Below, in pieces: positions 58,761-64,000 of a stretch of 64,000 nt of DNA (the first letter of the stretch is position 1; each line of letters begins with the position of its first letter). The stretch lies in assembly GCA_944326465.1 (NCBI GenBank), contig CALVEB010000007.1:1-64000 (forward strand). The letters are read 5' to 3'. The notes under the pieces are model-generated. The model did no database searches, was not told the DNA's origin, and saw only the letters and a program-made list of their open reading frames with translations. The DNA comes from Candidatus Gastranaerophilales bacterium (lineage in GTDB: Bacteria; Cyanobacteriota; Vampirovibrionia; Gastranaerophilales; Gastranaerophilaceae). The position numbers and the translations under genes are program-made.

Positions 58761-60377
58761 TTAGTCTTTATCTACTTTAGAAAGGAGTTCATCACAGGCA
58801 TTTATTTCAAATTTTGTCTGGCTTAGCATAAGTGTTTCCGCAATAAGTAACGCTGTCGGAACAAGTGCGGCCACCAGACTCAAAAACATTCCCTGTAAAT
58901 CCCCGCCGATTTCGGTCATAAAGTATGATACGTTCATTGCAAATTCAATAAATATAATTGCACAGGCAATGGCAAGGGCGCGATTTTTGTCTGTTTCGAT
59001 TTTTCTGATCCCTTCAAGTCCGTAGATAGAAACGCCGTGTTCCATAAACTCGCTGAATCCATCCTGTTTAATTACCTGTGAGCCCTGAATTTTTTTCATT
59101 GCAAAAAACGCATTTACAAATGAGAAAAACGCAAAGATAATCAAGAAAGTAGCAAGAACAAGAAATACAGGGCTGAAACGCAAACCGGAAATTCTTATCC
59201 AGCCCGCAGCCTCAGGAAAACACATCGCAAGGGTATTAGAAACACCATACGCCAGAAACGGTGCTGTCAAAATCCCGATTACGATTTCTCCGATTGATTT
59301 TAACTGCAAATTAAACATTTTATCTCTGATATATTGGAGTTTTGTACTGCTCAAACTGTTTATGTATCTGTCAATCCACAATCTGTATTTTTTAAGCACA
59401 TCTTCAAAATCTTCTCTATACTCAAATTTGTCAAGTGCAGCGGAATTTTCAGCCCCGACACTCTTGAAATACCCGCAGGATATTGCAAGAACAGCCATTA
59501 TACCTGTGAAAAACAGCGACATAAAAAGTGCAAATGTAATAAAATCATTCACATTCCGGTAATAAATCAGATTTATTGCATAAATCCCGATTATGAACAG
59601 AAGTGAAAATCCTATCATAAAGTTTTGTGCAATAGGTGCGGTTTTAGACATATTTGTGTTGACTTTTCCCTGCAAAAACAGATAAACACCCTGTTTAAGC
59701 AGCAGGCAAATGCCGTAAACAAGTAATGTATATACAATCCATACCTTAATATTTGTCGGCAGATGCATATATGCGGCTGTTTCTTTAATTTGCAGCCCCA
59801 TAAGGTAATTTGAAAGCCCGAAGGAAGATAAAAGTGCCGCAAAAAACATCAGAACATGTAAAAATATGCTTGTTCTTTTGGAAGATGTTAATTTCTGTTT
59901 AAGGTTTGATATAGTAAATCCGACCTGTTTAATTATTGCAACGCGGTCTTTTTCAATAATTTCTTTCTGATTTTCTATCTTAACTTTAGTTGCAGCATTA
60001 ACATCTTTGCCATAAAGCCCTTTTATATCATCTTCGGTAAAATCTTCTTTGGCTATGGAAGATACTGTTTTAGCAGCGGGCTGTACATCTTCTGCCAGAA
60101 GTTTTACACTGACAAATTCATCGGAATTTGCTATCATAAGCTTACATACACTTCCGACTTCAACTTTCTGCACCGGCTGTCCGCGGAACAGAATCCTGTC
60201 ATTATGGAAAGTGTTGATAATTGTACATTTATTGTTTGCTCTGTCATATTGAACTGTTAACAGGATGTCAAAATCAAAATCCAGAACAAAATCACAATTA
60301 GGGTTTGTTCCGACATTTATCATGTCTTTATCCGAAAAGACTTTTTCCTGTTTTGATGTAGAAATAACTATAGCCAT
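58761..60377 (-). CDS. FHA-like polytopic membrane protein
   Basis: The 538-residue product begins with a beta-rich domain of about 95 residues that resembles a forkhead-associated domain (I-N-V-G-T-N-P-N-C-D-F-V-L, then I-L-F-R-G-Q-P-V). About nine membrane segments follow between 165 and 525. A long loop (about 315-360) contains D-R-Y-I-N-S-L-S-S-T-K-L-Q-Y. FHA domains bind phosphothreonine peptides, which suggests control by phosphorylation. A hydrophobic C-terminal pair (F-L-S-L-V-A-A-L-V-P-T-A-L-L) only loosely recalls ExbB. The operon position between vWA and TonB genes points to a shared complex. Confidence 0.6.
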   Translation of the reverse strand: MAIVISTSKQEKVFSDKDMINVGTNPNCDFVLDFDFDILLTVQYDRANNKCTIINTFHNDRILFRGQPVQKVEVGSVCKLMIANSDEFVSVKLLAEDVQPAAKTVSSIAKEDFTEDDIKGLYGKDVNAATKVKIENQKEIIEKDRVAIIKQVGFTISNLKQKLTSSKRTSIFLHVLMFFAALLSSFGLSNYLMGLQIKETAAYMHLPTNIKVWIVYTLLVYGICLLLKQGVYLFLQGKVNTNMSKTAPIAQNFMIGFSLLFIIGIYAINLIYYRNVNDFITFALFMSLFFTGIMAVLAISCGYFKSVGAENSAALDKFEYREDFEDVLKKYRLWIDRYINSLSSTKLQYIRDKMFNLQLKSIGEIVIGILTAPFLAYGVSNTLAMCFPEAAGWIRISGLRFSPVFLVLATFLIIFAFFSFVNAFFAMKKIQGSQVIKQDGFSEFMEHGVSIYGLEGIRKIETDKNRALAIACAIIFIEFAMNVSYFMTEIGGDLQGMFLSLVAALVPTALLIAETLMLSQTKFEINACDELLSKVDKD

Positions 60378-60399
60378 AAATTATATCCTCATTTTTTAA

Positions 60400-61074
60400 T
60401 TATCTTCCGATAGCTGTTAAGAAACTTCTTATTGCCTTGTCGCTTGTCTGTTCAGGCGCAACTATAAGATGTGTTTCGCCAAGAACAGGAGTGAGCGTTT
60501 CTTTTACAAGATCAAGTTTTGCCGGATGTGCGTTAAGAAACATCATTGAAAGATCCGGCGCATATTCAAGCACACTTTTTACATTATCCGGCAAGAGTTT
60601 CCAATCAATCTGTTTTTCTATAGCACCTTCATTTTCAAGATCGCCTATGACAACAATTGCAGGCACAAGACCGGATTTTTTCATGTTCAAGCAGTGGTTA
60701 AAAGCTTTTTTAAGTCCTTCGCCGTAAGCCGTCCCGTAATCATTTGCATCATATTGAGTGAAAGCATCCATAGCTTTTGTAATCCCGCTTCCGTTTGTCG
60801 GCGCGCCTTCATAGATTAAATAAGCGTCCTCTGACACTCTCAAAATCTTTATCTGATCCTCGGGATCCAGAATATTACAGATCTGTTTGAGTAATTTTTT
60901 CTGTTCCGGCAGCTTTTGCTGATTTGATGCTGAAGAATCTATTACAAAAACAACGCCGGCCGGTTTAAAATCATCTATTTTAATCTTTGAAAGTCCTATC
61001 CAGAGAACCTTCAAAACTATTGCAACTGCAAGGATTAATAAACCAACTGTAACTATTCTTTTATTTAATTTCAT
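60400..61074 (-). CDS. Membrane-anchored vWA-domain protein
   Basis: The 224-residue product has an N-terminal anchor (V-G-L-L-I-L-A-V-A-I-V-L-K-V-L-W) and then a von Willebrand A domain. The metal-site motif is V-F-V-I-D-S-S-A-S (DxSxS), with D-Y-G-T-A-Y and V-I-G-D-L-E-N-E as the further MIDAS segments. Such domains bind proteins through Mg2+. AAGGAA precedes ATG 61074. It is 23 bases upstream of the FHA-like gene. Confidence 0.8.
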   Translation of the reverse strand: MKLNKRIVTVGLLILAVAIVLKVLWIGLSKIKIDDFKPAGVVFVIDSSASNQQKLPEQKKLLKQICNILDPEDQIKILRVSEDAYLIYEGAPTNGSGITKAMDAFTQYDANDYGTAYGEGLKKAFNHCLNMKKSGLVPAIVVIGDLENEGAIEKQIDWKLLPDNVKSVLEYAPDLSMMFLNAHPAKLDLVKETLTPVLGETHLIVAPEQTSDKAIRSFLTAIGR

Positions 61075-61127
61075 TTTTCTGTTCCTTTTTTGTCTAATAT
61101 AACATATTTAATCTTTCAAATCAAATG

Positions 61128-61994
61128 TTAAAGAGGCTGGTAAACATTTACTTTAACCGGCTGGGTCAGAATTAACTGTAACGGAGTATCAGCCTGAATA
61201 TTCGCATCCTGCCCGCGCTGTGCAGCCCCTCTAAGCGCGCCTGTAGCCGCCCCTATACCGCCAAAGACAGCCATATTCCGTCCGAAATTTTCTCCTCCTG
61301 AAAACGCAACTCCCAGAAGTCCTGCAAGAATACCGATACCGGCGCCTATAAGAACATCACGCGTCATATTTTTAGCACGTTCGCTCTCACTCTCAAGACT
61401 TATCGGCTGTGTTGCAATGTCATAAGTGGTGCCATCCGGTGTCATAATTCTGTTGAATGTTATTTCTAACCCACCGCCGCCATAAGCATATCCTGCCGCA
61501 TTAACATCTGTTACAACTCCATAAACAAGACTTCCAGCAGGCGCAATAAGATTTCCCATATATTGCCAGTCCTCGGAAAGTGCGGCCGTTATATTATCAT
61601 TCACATCAAGGCTCCCTGAACTTACACCGGATTGCAGTCTAATATTTAATACATTACCTTCAGGAACTGTTACAACGTATCCTTGATAAACCGGCTGTTT
61701 AGTGCCTTGTATCTCAGGCAGGACATAATTTTTACGTTCAAATTCCATTTCTACAGGCTGCTCTGTATTTTTATCCTGTTTCCCTTTTATAATATGGCGT
61801 TCCTGTTTAATCTGCATTTTATGAGCCGGATCTTCGGTATTATTTACAGGAGTTGCAGGGGTGGTTTTGTGTGTGCGGTCAAATTCGGCCTGTGCCTCAT
61901 CAGAAAAATCGTAATCCGTAAATATATCAGCCGCATAAGAAATTTGCGCCAACCCTAACAATAAACAGAATAAACAAGTTAAAAATTTTTTCAT
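61128..61994 (-). CDS. Secreted VirB10/TrbI-like protein
   Basis: The 288-residue product has a signal peptide ending I-S-Y-A-A. A linker of about 90 residues follows, then a VirB10-like domain: V-P-E-G-N-V-L-N-I-R-L, L-I-A-P-A-G-S-L-V-Y-G-V-V-T-D-V and L-E-I-T-F-N-R-I-M-T-P-D-G-T-T-Y. A glycine-zipper (V-L-I-G-A-G-I-G-I-L-A-G-L-L-G-V) is placed as in VirB10 membrane helices. It lies 54 bases upstream of the vWA gene on the same strand and is probably the first gene of the envelope operon. Confidence 0.7.
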   Translation of the reverse strand: MKKFLTCLFCLLLGLAQISYAADIFTDYDFSDEAQAEFDRTHKTTPATPVNNTEDPAHKMQIKQERHIIKGKQDKNTEQPVEMEFERKNYVLPEIQGTKQPVYQGYVVTVPEGNVLNIRLQSGVSSGSLDVNDNITAALSEDWQYMGNLIAPAGSLVYGVVTDVNAAGYAYGGGGLEITFNRIMTPDGTTYDIATQPISLESESERAKNMTRDVLIGAGIGILAGLLGVAFSGGENFGRNMAVFGGIGAATGALRGAAQRGQDANIQADTPLQLILTQPVKVNVYQPL

Positions 61995-62134
61995 ATTGAC
62001 CTGCTATTTAATAAAATTTTATATTAAAATCAATATTTTTTCAATTTTTTGTTACTTTATTGCTACAATAAGTAAATCATGTTATAATTTATACGAAATT
62101 AACACTGTAAATGTTCATTTTGAGAGGATAAACA

Positions 62135-62740
62135 ATGGAAAAGATTATTGAAATTCTGGCAGTTGCAATCGGCGCATATTTAATCGGTTCAATACCGACC
62201 GGATATATTATAGTAAAAGCATTCAAGAATGAAGACATAAGAAAAATCGGTTCCGGCTCAACCGGTGCTACAAACGTAAAAAGAGTAATGGGTAAAAAAT
62301 GGTTCTTCATTACACTTTTGCTGGATGCTTTTAAGGGGGCTTTGCCGGTTATACTTGCGGCAATATTTGCGAAAAGTTTTACCGCAATAGGTTTATTGCC
62401 TGTAATTGCGGCTGTTGCAGTTATTCTGGGACACAGTAAATCAATATTTTTAAACTTTACAGGCGGGAAATCAGTTGCATCAGGTGTGGGCACAATCCTT
62501 GCATTGAACTGGCAGGTAGGATTAATCATTGCGGCTATTTGGGGTGTGATTACTTATTTTTCAAAATATGTTTCGCTCGGGTCAATTATTGCGCTTGCGA
62601 TATCACCGTTTCTTATGTACTTTTTAGATGGCAGACTGGCTTATGTTGCATACTGTCTGCTCGGAGCGATTTATATCATTTATCTGCACCGCGAAAACAT
62701 CGGACGGCTTTTGCGCGGCGAAGAAAATAAGGTCAGATAA
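62135..62740 (+). CDS. plsY: Acyl-phosphate glycerol-3-phosphate acyltransferase
   Basis: PlsY makes lysophosphatidate from acyl-phosphate and glycerol-3-phosphate. The 201-residue membrane protein has the family loops G-S-I-P-T-G-Y, G-S-G-S-T-G-A-T-N-V-K-R, G-H-S-K-S-I-F-L-N-F-T-G-G-K-S-V-A-S-G and five spans. GAGAGGAT precedes ATG 62135. It is monocistronic. Confidence 0.95.
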   Translation: MEKIIEILAVAIGAYLIGSIPTGYIIVKAFKNEDIRKIGSGSTGATNVKRVMGKKWFFITLLLDAFKGALPVILAAIFAKSFTAIGLLPVIAAVAVILGHSKSIFLNFTGGKSVASGVGTILALNWQVGLIIAAIWGVITYFSKYVSLGSIIALAISPFLMYFLDGRLAYVAYCLLGAIYIIYLHRENIGRLLRGEENKVR

Positions 62741-62778
62741 TTAAACATCCACCCTGCATTCAATTTTATTATATTCAA

Positions 62779-62848
62779 GTGTAATGATTTAATTTTGTTA
62801 CGAAATCAAATCATTATACTTGATTTTTGTAACAAAATCAAGTATAAT
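62779..62848 (+). promoter_or_regulatory. Promoter inside tandem palindromic operators
   Basis: TTGATT (62820-62825), 17 bases and TATAAT (62843-62848). The promoter overlaps a perfect 12-bp palindrome (62816-62827/62834-62845, centre TGTAAC). It is preceded by a second, imperfect 17-bp palindrome (62779-62795/62803-62819, centre TGTTACG). Autoregulation by the downstream toxin-antitoxin pair is likely. Confidence 0.7.
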
Positions 62849-62869
62849 AAAAATATAAGGAAATCCTAC

Positions 62870-63205
62870 ATGACAAACGAACAATTGTTTACCGCAGAAT
62901 ACACAGATGAAGCACTGGAACAATTAAATGCATTAAAAAATGAAGAATTTGAAAAAATAACCAAGGCCATTTATATATTTGAACATGTAGGGAAAAAATA
63001 CAAAAACATTAATGATCTAGGAAATGGTTTATTTGAATTGAAACCGGACAATGTAAGAGCCTATTTTAGATATGCTAAAAATAAAATTATAATTATTGGT
63101 CTTATAGTATTAAAAAAAACGCAAAAAGCACCATCTCGATATATAAAACAAGCTAATAAAAATATTGAAAAATATATACAAGAAAATAAGGAGTTACATC
63201 AATGA
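62870..63205 (+). CDS. HigB/RelE-like toxin (Gp49/DUF891 type)
   Basis: The 111-residue product fits phage-derived Gp49/HigB toxins: Y-T-D-E-A-L-E-Q-L-N-A-L-K, then G-N-G-L-F-E-L-K-P-D-N-V-R-A-Y-F-R-Y and I-I-I-I-G-L-I-V-L-K-K-T-Q-K-A-P. HigB-type toxins cut mRNA at the ribosome. AAGGAAA precedes ATG 62870; an earlier start at 62795 lies within the operators and is rejected. The stop overlaps the next gene by ATGA. Confidence 0.85.
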   Translation: MTNEQLFTAEYTDEALEQLNALKNEEFEKITKAIYIFEHVGKKYKNINDLGNGLFELKPDNVRAYFRYAKNKIIIIGLIVLKKTQKAPSRYIKQANKNIEKYIQENKELHQ

Positions 63206-63450
63206 GAAATAAAATATCAACAAAAGATTTAATTAAAAAAAGATTTTCTGAAGAAAAAGCGCAAGAAATTCTTTCTCAGGCAGATGAAGAAATCAACGAA
63301 ATTAAATGGGGAGGAAAGCGTGTCGGAGCAGGTAGAAAACCTAAAGGTGAATTATTACTATTTAATAGACGTTTAACCGAAAAGGAAAATCGTTTTATAG
63401 ATTACGCACGCGCGCATAATATCAATTATGACGACTTAATGCAAGGATAA
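63202..63450 (+). CDS. Putative antitoxin with AT-hook-like segment
   Basis: The 82-residue partner contains G-G-K-R-V-G-A-G-R-K-P-K-G, a basic AT-hook-like stretch common in short DNA-binding antitoxins, and a C-terminal helical R-L-T-E-K-E-N-R-F-I-D-Y-A-R-A-H-N. It lacks the HTH typical of HigA. The toxin-first order and ATGA overlap match HigBA systems. It is the likely repressor of the operators upstream. Confidence 0.65.
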   Translation: MRNKISTKDLIKKRFSEEKAQEILSQADEEINEIKWGGKRVGAGRKPKGELLLFNRRLTEKENRFIDYARAHNINYDDLMQG

Positions 63451-63512
63451 CTATAACTAAAAGTCAATAACAACTTTATCATAAAATCGGATTTTTGTAT
63501 AAAAACGACAAC

Positions 63513-63597
63513 GGCCTGAAACCTGCATGTAGTGCGGGTTGGGCCAGTTGGCTATCCATGTTTTCGTCTACATGAAAACATCTACATGTTTTCGTGG
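63513..63597 (+). promoter_or_regulatory. Leader with alternative hairpins
   Basis: A GGCC..AACCTGCA/TGCGGGTT..GGCC hairpin (63513-63545) is followed by three related words: ATGTTTTC (63558), GAAAACAT (63574) and ATGTTTTC (63586). The middle word can pair with either outer one but not with both. The gap up to the gene at 63664 has no ORF. Confidence 0.45.
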
Positions 63598-63663
63598 ACT
63601 TGCGGAGGGTTTTCACATCTGTAATAATATTAAGGTTATACATTATTACAAAAGGAGACTTTT

Positions 63664-64000
63664 ATGAAAACTGATTTAAAAAACAGAATAGCTGACTTGC
63701 TAAATAAAAACAACACAGAGGAAATAGACAGTATTTGCACGGAACTTCGTGAAGAACAGCGTAATTTAACAGAGCAACTGGACAAATTAACAGAATTCGG
63801 ACAGCGCGAATATGTTTTTAGACGCCATAATCAGATAGAAACACTTGGCAAATCTCTTTACAGATTCAAACAGCTAAGTGAAAACGGATTGAGTAAAGAA
63901 GCATATCAAGAAGCACAAAATATTAGTCGTTTGCTGTCAGAATTTGCAGGAACAGTTGTGTATAAATGGGTAGCAGAACCGAATGCCTGTGACAGATGCC
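63664..64000 (+). CDS. Phage-head-morphogenesis-like protein, N-terminal part
   Basis: The gene runs off the window; 112 codons are visible. It is helical and charged (D-L-K-N-R-I-A-D-L-L, C-T-E-L-R-E-E-Q). It reaches Y-K-W-V-A-E-P-N-A-C-D-R-C at the edge, the start of the W-x(3-8)-C-x-x-C motif of SPP1-gp7/Mu-gpF-type minor head proteins. AAAGGAG precedes ATG 63664. A phage remnant or domesticated gene is possible; the rest must be seen. Confidence 0.5.
   Translation, partial: MKTDLKNRIADLLNKNNTEEIDSICTELREEQRNLTEQLDKLTEFGQREYVFRRHNQIETLGKSLYRFKQLSENGLSKEAYQEAQNISRLLSEFAGTVVYKWVAEPNACDRC

Overview
The window looks like a chromosomal segment of a low-GC, Gram-negative, non-photosynthetic bacterium. 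My best guess is a gut member of the Vampirovibrionia/'Melainabacteria' (order Gastranaerophilales), the non-photosynthetic sister group of Cyanobacteria. Supporting signs are AT-rich codon use, an outer membrane (autotransporter, Skp/OmpH, TonB-like proteins, a TPS/haemagglutinin-type surface protein) and a YidC with a large insert between the second and third membrane segments, as I remember from cyanobacterial YidC. No photosynthesis gene is present. The assignment is inference; no 16S gene is in the window.

Layout. 1-1030: end of a secreted/pilin-like gene, then intergenic repeats. 1036-4467: tmk and the minus-strand cluster rpmG, tRNA-Trp, secE, nusG, rplK, rplA. 4558-9149: DivIVA-like coiled-coil protein, coaD, an ABC1-type kinase-fold protein and a SEC-C protein. 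9232-11592: dTDP-rhamnose genes rfbCBD. 11704-16039: YkgJ-like protein, queH coupled to a VKOR-DsbA fusion, small unknowns and a NarL-type response regulator. 16433-18875: nadB-nadC. 18978-22667: tuf, then rimP and nusA with an S23-type four-helix-bundle cassette between them. 22811-25012: a large coiled-coil protein and a 272-bp GC-rich tandem repeat. 25457-30378: corrinoid adenosyltransferase, YajQ, an XRE regulator, panD, queA, yidC. 30480-32554: a structured RNA candidate and a mini-island with a Bro-N gene between a broken and an intact tRNA-Pro. 32679-34589: rubredoxin, thioesterase, rluB-type synthase, coaE. 34586-39260: envelope and secreted proteins, a ParDE-type toxin-antitoxin pair and a BlaI-type repressor. 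39350-44536: lysS, a truncated Bro-N gene beside a duplicated tRNA-Leu end, and uvrA. 44555-61994: a long surface/envelope region. 62135-64000: plsY, a HigBA-like pair and the start of a phage-head-like gene.

How genes work together. Housekeeping blocks cover translation (rpmG to rplA, tuf, nusA/rimP, lysS), CoA synthesis (panD, coaD, coaE), NAD synthesis (nadBC) and queuosine (queH, queA). The most unusual part is 44.5-62 kb. It holds an autotransporter with its own Skp-like chaperone, an 894-residue protein built on a hexad (Y-G-G-S-V-D/N) repeat, and a TPS-like surface protein with a Ser-Asp repeat stalk and a C-terminal PilZ-like domain. It ends with a compact minus-strand operon coding for a VirB10-like protein, a membrane-anchored vWA protein, an FHA-like polytopic membrane protein, two proteins with TonB C-terminal domains and a 43-residue membrane peptide. 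I do not recognise that operon as a described system.

The segment also shows repeat and tRNA-associated mobility. An S23-type gene sits inside ~55-bp inverted repeats, and similar purine-rich arms recur at other sites. Two Bro-N loci lie next to duplicated tRNA 3' ends.
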